Assembly (NCBI GenBank): GCA_018267135.1
Contig: JAFDZA010000013.1
Location: 1 to 64,000 of the forward strand
Origin: Bacteroidota bacterium
GTDB taxonomy: Bacteria > Bacteroidota > Bacteroidia > Cytophagales > Cyclobacteriaceae
Reading direction: 5' to 3'
Length of the DNA stretch: 64,000 nt
Shown in pieces: positions 18,801 to 27,073 of this stretch. The number at the start of each line of letters is the position of its first letter. Position 1 is the stretch's first letter. Position numbers and translations under genes: made by a program. The notes below the pieces were generated by a model. It did not search any database and was not told where the DNA came from. It saw only the letters and a list, made by a program, of their open reading frames with translations.

Positions 18801-20039
18801 AACTATATCGGTCAGGTATTTTTCGGCCCGCACGTAATCTTTTTTATACACTGCTAATCCATACAAAAATTCGTACACATTGGCCGTCACAATATTATTG
18901 TAGGGCAGTTCTTTATTTTCAGATAGCATTCTATTAGCATCTGTTTCTAAGTTTTTAGTCTTGTCTTTATCAAGTTTAGCATCAAACTCTACGGCTTTCA
19001 GGCGTGCCGCGTAAACACTTCCTTTGTAGTTTCGGTTGATCATCTTCTCATACTCCAATTTGGTGTTTTGATAGCGTGCTGTGCTGCCTTGTGCCAGCAG
19101 GCGTTTTAAATATTCTTCGTAAATACTGGCTGCCAGGTAGTGAGATGGCTTATGCGAAGCCATCAAATTATTAAGTGCTTCATCATAGCCTGTGCCTTTC
19201 AGAAAATCGCGGTCGAGTTGCAATCCGTTTTCAATAGACCAATTCGTATATAAGAACTGATTATAGGCAAAGGAGAGATCATATTTCCCTAAATTTTTTC
19301 TAATCCAATCAGAGGCTTTTGAAAAACTGGCATCGGCTGTATCGTAGTTTCCCTGTTTGCGATAGGTGTTGGCCAGGTCTGTCATCCACCGGGCATATTC
19401 CTGATACCTGATTTTCAATTCGTCATCAGGCACTCTCCGGCTTTTTAAATTACCTTTATCATCCACATAGCTTTCTTGTTTCACGGCACGGCCTGAAAAA
19501 TATTTTTCAATGTCGTTCAAGGTATTAAGCGACTCCATGTAATAGCCTTGTCCGGTTTGGACTTCGGCCAGCAACAAATTCATTCGGGCATGGTTAGCCT
19601 CCGTCATAAACGCACCCGCGTCTAATATTTTTTTAGCCTGATCTAAATATTCGTGGGCCATCCGATACGAGCCGTTGAGGATGTGCAACTCCGCTACACT
19701 CATTAATAACTGGCCGTGTTTTTCACTGTTTTCTTTATAGTTAATTATACTGGAGGCAATGGCTAGATCTATGTTGATATCAAAGTCTTTAAGTTTGCCC
19801 GAGGCCAAGTGATATTTGGCCAGATATAAATGATACAGAGGGGTGTATGTATTCTGCTGTCCTAATTTTTTAAAAGCTTTGCTTTTAAGTTTTCCTAAGT
19901 TTGAAACTGCTTTTTTATAATCTCCTACCTCATAAGCCGTTTCGGCTGCTTTGAGCATTTTATCGTATTTGGCTTGAGCAAAAACAAATACGGTTTCAAA
20001 AACTAAATATAGAGCAAAGAGGATTTTTAATTTTTTCAT
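15819..20039 (-). CDS. Exported TPR-CHAT domain protein
   Basis: A 1406-residue protein. An N-terminal signal peptide (cleavage after about FVFAQ, residue 22) is followed by many TPR-like helical repeats to about residue 930, a helical/coiled linker, and a C-terminal CHAT domain from about 1180. The caspase-clan dyad is present: His about 1243 in FHIATHGF and Cys about 1318 in VVLSACETGLG, then GVYGLQRAFLIAGAK. CHAT proteases in other contexts act with TPR scaffolds in cell-death or secretion systems. No partner is obvious here, and the signal peptide places the protease outside the cytoplasm. It stands alone between two terminators. Confidence 0.9.
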   Translation of the reverse strand: MKKLKILFALYLVFETVFVFAQAKYDKMLKAAETAYEVGDYKKAVSNLGKLKSKAFKKLGQQNTYTPLYHLYLAKYHLASGKLKDFDINIDLAIASSIINYKENSEKHGQLLMSVAELHILNGSYRMAHEYLDQAKKILDAGAFMTEANHARMNLLLAEVQTGQGYYMESLNTLNDIEKYFSGRAVKQESYVDDKGNLKSRRVPDDELKIRYQEYARWMTDLANTYRKQGNYDTADASFSKASDWIRKNLGKYDLSFAYNQFLYTNWSIENGLQLDRDFLKGTGYDEALNNLMASHKPSHYLAASIYEEYLKRLLAQGSTARYQNTKLEYEKMINRNYKGSVYAARLKAVEFDAKLDKDKTKNLETDANRMLSENKELPYNNIVTANVYEFLYGLAVYKKDYVRAEKYLTDIVDIKTELYGREAPETHLQKIKLANFYLDYTNKVAEAGKIYTESFIKIVQPQINIRHKEMLDILNHLANYYELTDNYEAAVATVSKAKYAAQKKFDNKDPLYAVELTYNAKLQLKIGQYEEAETNLNAALKILEDYRKDEDKKGFLVDAIQTQAALFGIKGLFDDAEDNLDRAARIISKANRINVVDESVTARELSSLFIQLGRYKDTEDLLSKLIRDSEKIYGRDASRLIDPLVNMGRLALAKGDYTEADKLATRAKQIALPIYGEKSTKTAQVLLLMGDLDNIIGDYDAAQENFTKAMQSQEKQFGHNHIEVAKSLARLALTKFYKGDPTDVIEKMMLDAQSVLGERLGKDNPQYADILKNIAIVNIAQKDYSVAFSALTQAENIWRTKTGSKNNINTASIFTLTGDVYYQMKNYSRAEEFYNNAKKIYESYFSRQHPEYVKILSKLAKVYYMTKDYKRSKRNIEEALNNYDQFIKQYFPALSEREKAKYWNTIKGDFEFYNTLAFGQLEDFRDLAGKVYNYQLLTKALLLSSSIKIRERIQNSNDENLKNTYSDWVQKKEFLTNALSMSTQQLVQNGIDLVALSTEVERLEKELSEKSELFGQNFENKKITYENVQKSIGKNDVAIEMVRYRYFNHDFTDSVIYVAMYVKNDNSRPKVIQLSSGQQMEGRYFRYFRNCIINHVQDLYSYKIFWEPIQKEVGQYASIFLSPDGIYNLINLESIPTPDGKYVIDNSNIVIVSNTKDLYLRKIKSRAQTSNTAAMFGNPKFYLSASANQTIADLPGTEKEVNKLQDLLKQKGWKTSEYTETSASEEQVKEIESPKIFHIATHGFTPSLASEDDAKQITQSEAELTENPLLKTGLLLKGAGDLLNETKYNYNLTSGILTAYEAMSLNLDKTDLVVLSACETGLGEISNGEGVYGLQRAFLIAGAKVLIMSMFKVDDEATQKLIINFYKKWLNTGNLRQSFIEAKKELRAEYPNPIYWGSFMMIGLD

Positions 20040-20113
20040 GTATTATTAAAATTACCAACTGAAAGTTAGTCATTTTTTCAGGAAGTAAATTCCTTCTACT
20101 CCGGGGAGAAATT

Positions 20114-20141
20114 AAAAAAGCTGCTCCGGAGCAGCTTTTTT
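20114..20141 (-). terminator. recA terminator
   Basis: A perfect 14-bp palindromic stem (20114-20127 with 20128-20141) bounded by A and T tracts. It sits 32 nt after the recA stop and 75 nt upstream of the CHAT gene start, and insulates the two. Confidence 0.85.
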
Positions 20142-20172
20142 AATTTAAAACTATTCTGCCTTGATAAAAGGC

Positions 20173-21198
20173 TTATTCATCTGCTTTTTTTTCTTCTCCT
20201 GTTCCTGCCATTTTTTCTTTTATTTTCTTTTCGAGTTCATCGAGCAGTTCGGGGTTATCTTCAATCAGTTGTTTTACCGCATCACGTCCTTGGCCTAATT
20301 TATTGCCATTATAGGAAAACCACGAGCCTGATTTTTGAATGACGTTTAACTCCACTCCTATATCTACAATTTCGCCCGATTTGGAAATACCTCTTCCATA
20401 CATAATGTCAAATTCCACCACTTTAAAAGGAGGGGCTACTTTATTTTTTACCACTTTCACTTTTACGCGGTTGCCGGTAATATCGTCTGACGATTCTTTG
20501 ATCTGGCCGATCCGGCGGATGTCTAAACGCACCGAAGCATAAAATTTCAAGGCATTGCCCCCAGTAGTGGTTTCGGGGTTACCAAACATGACTCCAATTT
20601 TTTCGCGCAACTGGTTAATGAAGATACAAGCACACCCTGTTTTGCTAATGGTGCCGGTTAATTTTCGCAAGGCTTGCGACATTAGCCGGGCCTGCAGACC
20701 CATTTTGCTCTCGCCCATCTCGCCTTCCAATTCGCCTTTAGGAACAAGTGCCGCCACCGAATCAATTACTATAATATCAATCGCCCCCGAGCGAATCAGA
20801 TGTTCGGCAATTTCCAATGCTTGCTCACCATTGTCGGGTTGCGATATCAGCAGGTTTTCGGTGTCAATACCTAATTTTTCGGCATACGATTTATCAAATG
20901 CATGCTCGGCATCAATAAATGCGGCAAGCCCGCCTTTTTTTTGTGCCTCGGCAATCATGTGCATGGTAAGGGTTGTTTTGCCGGACGACTCCGGGCCATA
21001 TATTTCGGTAACCCGGCCACGGGGAATACCCCCTATGCCCAAGGCAATATCTAACCCGAGCGAGCCGGTAGAAATGGCCGGCACATCCATTATTTTTTCA
21101 TCGCTCAGTTTCATAACGGTGCCTTTACCGTATGTTTTCTCCAGTTTGTCGATTGTTAACTGAAGGGCTTTCATTTTTTCTTTTGCGTCTGGCGTCAT
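20173..21198 (-). CDS. recA: Recombinase RecA
   Basis: A 341-residue complete RecA, the ATP-dependent strand-exchange protein that also triggers SOS autocleavage. Walker A is GPESSGKT at 68-75, and Walker B lies in [21 protein letters not shown]. The L1/L2 loops are present ([20 protein letters not shown] and [21 protein letters not shown]). The acidic/lysine-rich C-tail ends [13 protein letters not shown]. The length is normal. Start: ATG at 21198. No obvious LexA-type operator was recognised upstream. It is divergent from the histone-like gene. Confidence 0.98.
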   Translation of the reverse strand: MTPDAKEKMKALQLTIDKLEKTYGKGTVMKLSDEKIMDVPAISTGSLGLDIALGIGGIPRGRVTEIYGPESSGKTTLTMHMIAEAQKKGGLAAFIDAEHAFDKSYAEKLGIDTENLLISQPDNGEQALEIAEHLIRSGAIDIIVIDSVAALVPKGELEGEMGESKMGLQARLMSQALRKLTGTISKTGCACIFINQLREKIGVMFGNPETTTGGNALKFYASVRLDIRRIGQIKESSDDITGNRVKVKVVKNKVAPPFKVVEFDIMYGRGISKSGEIVDIGVELNVIQKSGSWFSYNGNKLGQGRDAVKQLIEDNPELLDELEKKIKEKMAGTGEEKKADE

Positions 21199-21432
21199 AG
21201 GTTTAATTAAATTGAAATGCTAAATTATTTAGTAATTTGCTAAAAACAAATAAAGGCTGATTTTTATTTTAATTTTTCTCTTTCGGGCAATCTAAAACTC
21301 GGTTCTCTTAGTGTATCGAATTGAATTTTTTCTTCTTTGGCACACTAAAGTCCAAACTCTTTTGCCTAAATTTCAGAGTGATTTACAAAATCCTTAAACC
21401 AAACTCTTACTAAAATTTAAAACCCTTGCACC

Positions 21433-21759
21433 ATGGCAAAGAAAGCAAAAAAAGCAGCCAAGAAAGGAAAAGCTAAAGCTAAAAAAACGGTAAAGAAAGC
21501 AGCCAAAAAAAAGGTGGTAAAAAAGGCAGCTAAAAAAGCCAAGAAAAAAGTAGTGAAGAAAGCCGCACCGAAGAAAAAGAAACCGGCAGCCAAAAAACCG
21601 GCAGCCAAAAAAAAGGTAGCTAAGAAACCCGTAGCTCCTAAAATGACTGTACCCACCCCGGTGGCACCTACTCCGTCACCGGTTGTACCCGAACCAACTC
21701 CGATGCCTGAAACGCCCTTTACCGGCTCTATCGATTCAGGACAAGGATCGGGAATGTAA
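21433..21759 (+). CDS. Histone H1-like Lys/Ala/Pro-rich protein
   Basis: A 108-residue low-complexity protein. Residues 1-70 are almost entirely Lys, Ala and Val in AKKxxxKK-type repeats (KKAAKKKVVKKAAKKAKKK). Residues 71-95 are Pro/Thr/Val-rich, and the tail is Gly/Ser-rich. Such bacterial H1-like (AlgP/Hc-type) proteins bind DNA through charge and compact the nucleoid. The opposite strand also reads open only because of the repeat composition. Start: ATG at 21433. A weak promoter (TTTG at 21336-21339, CTCTTTTG at 21357-21364) lies about 70 nt upstream. A terminator follows. Confidence 0.85.
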   Translation: MAKKAKKAAKKGKAKAKKTVKKAAKKKVVKKAAKKAKKKVVKKAAPKKKKPAAKKPAAKKKVAKKPVAPKMTVPTPVAPTPSPVVPEPTPMPETPFTGSIDSGQGSGM

Positions 21760-21786
21760 TTAACTCAAATTCGAAATTAAATTAAG

Positions 21787-21810
21787 AAAGGCGGGAAATA
21801 CCTGCCTTTT
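21787..21810. terminator. Bidirectional terminator
   Basis: A 9-bp stem (21787-21795 with 21801-21809, one G-T pair) and a 5-nt loop followed by T-rich sequence. It separates the convergent histone-like and histidine kinase genes, and its 3' side touches the kinase stop region. Confidence 0.75.
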
Positions 21811-24457
21811 ATTTTTGGTTGGATAAATCAACCGTAAAGGTTGATCCTTTGGCATACTCACTTTTAAAGTGGATGTGCCCGTTCAGTTTTTCAACGGCTT
21901 TTTGGGTGATATACAGCCCCAGCCCGTTTCCTTTCGAGTTTTCGTTGGCTCGAAAATACATTTCAAAAATACGTGCCTTATATTCTTCCATTATTCCCTG
22001 GCCATTATCCTCAAAGGTTAATGTAGCGTGCTCGCTGCACACCGTAAACTTTATAGACAGGGTGGGGTTATCGGTGGTGCTGAAACTGAAGGCATTTTCG
22101 ATCAGGTTTTCAATAATGATTTTAATCATGGCGGGATAGGAGACCAACGGCACTTGTTCTTGCACGGAAACCGTAACAGCGATTTTCTTTTCCTGAATTG
22201 TATCTTTAAATCCGGTTAGCACATCATTTAGCAGTTCTTTCAGCAACACCTCTTTATACACCATTTGTTGCGAACCCACATCGCTGATGGATTGAAGTTT
22301 GTACAACATTTTATCGAGGCTTTTGGCCGTTTCGCTCACTTTTTCAAACAACTCAAGAGCCGCCAAATCCTTAATGGTAATTTTGGCTACACCGGCCAAT
22401 CCCAAAAAGGTAGTAATGGGTCTGCGAAAATCGTGCGAGGCCCGGTAGAAAAAGGTATCCAATTCTTTATATGCTTGTTTTAATTCGGCCGTGCGAGCTT
22501 CAATTTTATTTTCGAGTTCTTTATTGATCCCACTAATGGTTTCGGAGGCTTCCATCAGTTCTTCGGTTTGGGCCATAATCTCTTCCTTCTGCTCCAGTAT
22601 TTCCCGGTTCAGCTTCTCTAATATGCGGTGCGATTTATTTTTATTGCGCAAATATTTGTAGCCGGTTGTAACCGCCACCAGTAAAAGTAAAATAGCTGTG
22701 AGCGATACGGCAATGATCCACCACTGCTGGCGAGCCAGCATAACCTGCGACTTCAGTTCTTCTTCCTGCGTTTTCTTTTGTAGATTAACCTGTTTCAATT
22801 CGACTTCCTTGCGTTCTACCTGATACAAAGCCTGAAGTTCGGCCAGCTTGCCTGCATTGCTTTGCGAAAGCAGGCTGTCGTTCAGTTCTATGTACCGGTT
22901 ATAAAAAAAACCGGCTTGTTTATAGTTATTCGTAGCTTCGTACAGCCGGGCATAATTCAGGTAAACATTTCTTCTCATCATTTTACTCCCTGTATGCAAG
23001 GAGAGCGACATCGCTTTAGACAAATATTTTTCAGCGTCTTGATTTTTTTTAAGTTTTATCAGCAGCATCGCCATGCCGTTGTAGGAAACTCCCATATCCA
23101 AGGGGTTATCTAATTTTTCATCCATAGCTACTGATTCTTTTCGAAGCTGGTAGGCTTTATCATATTTTCCTGTTGCTTCATACACCAGCGACATATTGTA
23201 AAGCGAAGCCGATACGTTTACGGCATTCCCCATCTCATGGCGCACTTTCAGCGATTTTTCGAATACGGAAAGCGATTCGTTATACTTATGTTCCAAGAAA
23301 TAGATCAGCCCAAGTGTATTTTGAGCCACCGATAGTCCGTGCCGGTCATTGATTTCCGTATAGATGGCAATAGACCTGGCCGCATATACATTGGCCACAT
23401 CCAAGTCTAATTCTTCTTTGGCCATCCAGGCAAGGTCGTCATTCAGTTGGGCTGCTTCCTGCTTCAACCCCAAGTCGTCAGCAATTTTTAGCCCGGCTAA
23501 AAAATATTTTGAAGCCAGCATATACTGGGAAAGTTCGGTGTAGATAGAACCTATTTTTTTATAAGCTCCTAACCGTTGCCCAGGATAACGGTGGATGTCT
23601 GATATTTCCAGCGCTTGCAGTGCAATAGCCAATGCAGTTTGGTAATTGCCGTTTTGTATAGCCTGATCGGCATCGGCCAGTTTGCAGCTAACGCGCATCT
23701 GGAGGTCGGGGTTAATCGCTTCCTGGTTGCACATTTTAGCATAATAAGCTTTCGATTTTTCTTTATCCAGCAGTTGCTGGTACACCTTGCCATACAGCCT
23801 CCAGATATTCATCAGCACGTTGTAGTCGCGTGGTTTTTGCCGGGCATACTCTTCGGCTTTTTTCAACCAATCTAAAGCTTGTTGGTTTTGCCATAATACT
23901 ATTTTAACTGATGCCAGCCCGCGGTAAAATGAACTCAGAAAATAGGCATCTCCTTTTTCTCCAATGGTTTTAATCGCACTTTGGTAATAATAAATGGCCG
24001 AATCGAAATTAGCCCAATCTTGATGTACGCTGCCCATCAGCATTAAATTGTAAGCCTGCATTTCTATGCGCTGGCCGCCCGGTATGTTTCGCGACTCCCG
24101 AAGCAATGCCAGCGATTCGTAATATTTACCAAAATTAAGTTTACTCAACCCCAAAATGGTGAGCGCATCTTTTAATCCGCTTTGGTATTTCAGTTTGGTG
24201 GCTATTTCCTTCGCCTGCTCGGCATAGTGGGTCGCTCCATCGTCATCAATGTCTACTAAGTAATAAGCCAGGTTACAAAGTAATTCTACCTTCTGGGGGG
24301 AATCGGATGTGGCCGAAATTGCACTCTTCAGGCTATCCGCAAAAGATAGTTGAGCGGCCGATGGAGTCCATGAAAAAACAGCCACCCAAAAGGCCAAGCA
24401 TGCGGGCGTTATTAAACGAACCCTTTTATAAAAAGAAAAAAACAGATATTTGTTCAT
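21809..24457 (-). CDS. TPR-containing sensor histidine kinase
   Basis: An 882-residue kinase counted from the ATG at 24457. That start gives a proper signal peptide (MNKYLFFSFYKR..., cleavage near SAAQ); the frame also opens at 24520 but adds an atypical leader. A periplasmic TPR array runs to about residue 560. One transmembrane segment (WWIIAVSLTAILLLLVAV) and a coiled coil follow. The HisKA-like helix has His about 675 in YRASHDFRRP. The ATPase has an N box (IIIENLIENAFSF), G1 (FEDNGQGI) and G2 (GNGLGLYITQKAVEKL). There is no receiver domain. This is a common Bacteroidota design, and no response regulator is adjacent. It overlaps nothing with the 24457 start and is divergent from the channel-like gene. 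Confidence 0.9.
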   Translation of the reverse strand: MNKYLFFSFYKRVRLITPACLAFWVAVFSWTPSAAQLSFADSLKSAISATSDSPQKVELLCNLAYYLVDIDDDGATHYAEQAKEIATKLKYQSGLKDALTILGLSKLNFGKYYESLALLRESRNIPGGQRIEMQAYNLMLMGSVHQDWANFDSAIYYYQSAIKTIGEKGDAYFLSSFYRGLASVKIVLWQNQQALDWLKKAEEYARQKPRDYNVLMNIWRLYGKVYQQLLDKEKSKAYYAKMCNQEAINPDLQMRVSCKLADADQAIQNGNYQTALAIALQALEISDIHRYPGQRLGAYKKIGSIYTELSQYMLASKYFLAGLKIADDLGLKQEAAQLNDDLAWMAKEELDLDVANVYAARSIAIYTEINDRHGLSVAQNTLGLIYFLEHKYNESLSVFEKSLKVRHEMGNAVNVSASLYNMSLVYEATGKYDKAYQLRKESVAMDEKLDNPLDMGVSYNGMAMLLIKLKKNQDAEKYLSKAMSLSLHTGSKMMRRNVYLNYARLYEATNNYKQAGFFYNRYIELNDSLLSQSNAGKLAELQALYQVERKEVELKQVNLQKKTQEEELKSQVMLARQQWWIIAVSLTAILLLLVAVTTGYKYLRNKNKSHRILEKLNREILEQKEEIMAQTEELMEASETISGINKELENKIEARTAELKQAYKELDTFFYRASHDFRRPITTFLGLAGVAKITIKDLAALELFEKVSETAKSLDKMLYKLQSISDVGSQQMVYKEVLLKELLNDVLTGFKDTIQEKKIAVTVSVQEQVPLVSYPAMIKIIIENLIENAFSFSTTDNPTLSIKFTVCSEHATLTFEDNGQGIMEEYKARIFEMYFRANENSKGNGLGLYITQKAVEKLNGHIHFKSEYAKGSTFTVDLSNQK

Positions 24458-24507
24458 AACACGGCTGCCTTGCTTACCGTACCAACGCTTTGAATTAGAC
24501 CAATATA

Positions 24508-25263
24508 ATGCTTTTTTCATCCTTTAGCCTAAAGAATTTACTCTCGTTGCGCGAGTTGCAGCAGGAAAAAACTAAAGATTACCGCAACATCGTTATGCTG
24601 CAGATAATTATTGTGGTCTTTGGTTTGACCTTAACCCAGCCTATTTTAGAAGACTCCAAGAGTGAATTGTCTAAATTCATCATTTCAATTTTTTCGTTTT
24701 TTGGGGCCCTCTATACCTACCTGCTGTGGGATCTTCTCAGGAACCTGACCAAGAGCCGGGCTTTATTAGTCATCCTGTTCACGCTCTTGTTCGGCTCAGT
24801 AGCTTTGGGTATTTTGTCTGAGTTTCCTTACTATCATATTATTACCATTGCCAATCGCCAGGCATTGCTGCTTACCGTACACGGGTTGTTGTTCCCCATT
24901 GAGGTGATTGTTATCTCGTATGCGATGTACGATATTTTTTCGGGCAGCCACCTTACACCCGATAAGCTGTGGGGAGCCGCCTGTGTGTTTTTAATGGTAG
25001 GTATTTCTTTCGGAAGCTTGTACGATATCGTTACCATTTTGCAATATGGAGGACTGGGGAAAGAAATAGAATTAGGGTTTCCCAACTATGCCGAATGTAT
25101 CAATTTCAGTTTTTCTATTTTGGGGGGTGTAGATCATGGTCTGGAACCGATAAAACTGATCCGCAACATCAGCACGCTGGAAGGTGTATTTGGCAGTTTA
25201 TATGGCATGCTCATCATCGGTAAATTACTGGGGTTACCCCGTGAAGAAGAAAAAAAAAATTAA
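24508..25263 (+). CDS. Ion-channel-like membrane protein with degenerate pore motif
   Basis: A 251-residue protein with about six hydrophobic segments. The C-terminal part (about residues 195-245) has the layout of a two-TM potassium channel pore: CINFSFSIL as the pore helix, then the filter position, then RNISTLEGVFGSLYGMLIIGKLLGL, which closely resembles the inner helix of bacterial Ion_trans_2 proteins. The filter, normally TVGYGD, reads LGGVDHG. It may conduct other ions or be a non-conducting relative. The N-terminal 150 residues contain extra membrane helices. The family call is by pattern and moderately sure. Start: ATG at 24508. Confidence 0.65.
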   Translation: MLFSSFSLKNLLSLRELQQEKTKDYRNIVMLQIIIVVFGLTLTQPILEDSKSELSKFIISIFSFFGALYTYLLWDLLRNLTKSRALLVILFTLLFGSVALGILSEFPYYHIITIANRQALLLTVHGLLFPIEVIVISYAMYDIFSGSHLTPDKLWGAACVFLMVGISFGSLYDIVTILQYGGLGKEIELGFPNYAECINFSFSILGGVDHGLEPIKLIRNISTLEGVFGSLYGMLIIGKLLGLPREEEKKN

Positions 25264-25301
25264 TAAAAACCTATCTACGATCTACTAAACTATATTAAAC
25301 C

Positions 25302-25339
25302 AATGAATTTCTTATCGATAGAATATAAGCTAATTCATT
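25302..25339 (+). repeat. Interrupted inverted repeat upstream of gltA
   Basis: Outer arms 25302-25309 and 25332-25339 are perfect 8-bp complements, and inner arms 25311-25315 and 25325-25329 are perfect 5-bp complements. The whole makes a 38-base hairpin with small bulges, 38 nt after the channel-like gene and 124 nt before gltA. There is no T tract, so a regulatory or weak terminator role is equally possible. Confidence 0.4.
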
Positions 25340-25463
25340 CATTTTCAACTCCCGGCACTCAGACTAAAAGAACCGGTTATTTTTTTGGGTTATTTTATCA
25401 AACTCTCCTTTTTTCTGACCGCTCTTCCCTCTATCTTTAAAACCAAAGTTTAACTCAATTTTT

Positions 25464-26750
25464 ATGGCCAAAACAGCAGAACTAATTATTGATGGAAAAT
25501 CGTATAAGCTTCCCCTCGTAGAGGGAACAGAAAAAGAGGTGGCAATAGATATCAGCAGCTTGCTGGAAGAGGCCGGTGTCATTACCCTCGACTTAGGATA
25601 TAAAAATACAGGTGCTACCAAAAGCGCCATTACTTTTTTGGATGGCGATAACGGCATCCTCCGCTACCGCGGCTATTCTATTGAAGACCTGGCCGAGAAA
25701 TCCAGTTTTTTAGAAGTAACCTATCTGCTCATTTTTGGCGAACTGCCCACCGAAGAGCAGCTCAAAAAATTTTCGGACGACATTAAGAAGCACACCATGG
25801 TGCATGAAGACACCCGCAAAATACTGGATGGATTTCCTTCTACCGCCCACCCCATGGGTGTGCTGGCTTCCATGTTTTGTGCCCAAACAGCCTTTTACCC
25901 CGAGTCGTTAGATCCCAGCCGTTCGTCTGAAGCATTTTATTTAAGTGCCGTGCGCTCGCTGGCTAAAATGCCTACGTTTGCGGCCTGGGCCTATAAAAAT
26001 GCCATGGGGCACCCGGTTAATTATCCCGACAACACGTTGGATTATTGTTCGCGTTTTTTAAAGATGATGTTTGCCTTACCGGCCGAGCACTTTGAAGTAG
26101 ATCCGGTAGTGGCTCAAGCTTTAGATAAGTTGTTGATCCTCCATGCCGACCACGAACAAAATTGTTCAACCTCTACCGTACGCATTGTGGGTTCATCCAA
26201 AGCCAGTATTTATTCATCTATCTCAGCCGGCATCAATGCCTTGTGGGGGCCCCTGCACGGAGGTGCTAACCAGGAGGTGATCGTCATGTTGGAGAACATC
26301 CGTAAAGACGGGGGCGATACCGACAAATGGATTGCCAAAGCCAAAGACAAAAACAGCGGCTTCCGCCTGATGGGTTTTGGCCATCGGGTGTACAAAAATT
26401 TTGACCCGCGTGCCAAGATCATTAAAAAAGCAGCCGATGATGTACTGAAAAAATTAGGTGTGAATGACCCGGTTTTAGAAATCGCCCAGAAGTTGGAAGA
26501 AGTAGCCTTGCGCGACTCGTACTTCATCGAACGCAAACTTTACCCCAATGTAGATTTCTATTCAGGAATTATTTACCGCGCGCTCGGCATACCGGTAGAT
26601 ATGTTTACCGTAATGTTTGCCATGGGCCGCTTGCCCGGCTGGATAGCACAATGGAAGGAACTGCGCGAAAACAAAGAACCGATTGGCCGGCCTCGGCAGA
26701 TTTATACTGGGCAAAACCAACGGGCGTACATCCCGATCAAGAAACGATAA
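25464..26750 (+). CDS. gltA: Citrate synthase
   Basis: A 428-residue type II (hexameric) citrate synthase, which condenses acetyl-CoA and oxaloacetate in the TCA cycle. It has the N-terminal beta extension of the Gram-negative enzyme (LIIDGKSYKLPLVEGTE). The active-site motifs are GPLHGGANQEV, GFGHRVYKNFDPRA and NVDFYSGIIYRALGIP, giving the His-His-Asp triad. The C-terminus GRPRQIYTGQNQRAYIPIKKR is typical. The gene is complete, with an ATG at 25464. A strong terminator hairpin follows within 30 nt, before the acyl-CoA-binding protein gene. Confidence 0.97.
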   Translation: MAKTAELIIDGKSYKLPLVEGTEKEVAIDISSLLEEAGVITLDLGYKNTGATKSAITFLDGDNGILRYRGYSIEDLAEKSSFLEVTYLLIFGELPTEEQLKKFSDDIKKHTMVHEDTRKILDGFPSTAHPMGVLASMFCAQTAFYPESLDPSRSSEAFYLSAVRSLAKMPTFAAWAYKNAMGHPVNYPDNTLDYCSRFLKMMFALPAEHFEVDPVVAQALDKLLILHADHEQNCSTSTVRIVGSSKASIYSSISAGINALWGPLHGGANQEVIVMLENIRKDGGDTDKWIAKAKDKNSGFRLMGFGHRVYKNFDPRAKIIKKAADDVLKKLGVNDPVLEIAQKLEEVALRDSYFIERKLYPNVDFYSGIIYRALGIPVDMFTVMFAMGRLPGWIAQWKELRENKEPIGRPRQIYTGQNQRAYIPIKKR

Positions 26751-26775
26751 ATATAAATTTGAACTCTGTATCTTT

Positions 26776-26802
26776 AAGGCTGGAAAATTACCAGCCTTTT
26801 TT
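26776..26802 (+). terminator. gltA terminator next to the ACBP start
   Basis: An 8-bp stem, AAGGCTGG with CCAGCCTT (26776-26783, 26791-26798), a 7-nt loop and a T tract. The T tract ends about 4 nt before the ATG at 26807, so the hairpin occupies the place of a ribosome binding site. Confidence 0.8.
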
Positions 26803-26806
26803 AATT

Positions 26807-27070
26807 ATGACACTTCAAGAAAATTTCAACGCGGCCGTTTCGCAATCCAAAGAATTGCCCTCGCGCCCATCCAATGAAGATCTACTTCAGCTTTATGCAC
26901 TCTTCAAACAAGCCACCGAAGGCGATGTAAGTGGCGAACGCCCGGGCGGATTTGATTTTAAAGCTATTGCCAAGTTCAATGCGTGGGAAGAGAAAAAGGG
27001 TGTGGACAAAGAGAAGGCTATGCAAGATTATGTGAATCTGGTGGAGCGCTTGAAAAAGGAACTCGCCTAA
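26807..27070 (+). CDS. Acyl-CoA-binding protein
   Basis: An 87-residue ACBP that would bind long-chain acyl-CoA esters in the cytoplasm. It matches the four-helix family along its whole length: LQENFNAAVSQSKELPSRPSNEDLLQLYALFKQATEGDV, RPGGFDFKAIAKFNAWEEKKG, then the last helix with YVNLVERLKKEL. Key Tyr, Lys and Trp positions (LYALFKQ, KFNAW) are kept. The open frame extends upstream to 26651, but that part overlaps gltA and the hairpin, so the ATG at 26807 is the start. It leads into rsmE with a 3-nt gap. Confidence 0.93.
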   Translation: MTLQENFNAAVSQSKELPSRPSNEDLLQLYALFKQATEGDVSGERPGGFDFKAIAKFNAWEEKKGVDKEKAMQDYVNLVERLKKELA

Positions 27071-27073
27071 CGG

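Noticed and set aside
20555..21163. A 202-codon open frame antisense to recA
   Set aside because: It is the complement of the highly conserved recA coding sequence and has no start context or domain.
21417..21656. A hydrophobic Ala/Phe-rich frame opposite the histone-like gene
   Set aside because: It is the mirror image of lysine/alanine codon repeats and has no independent support.
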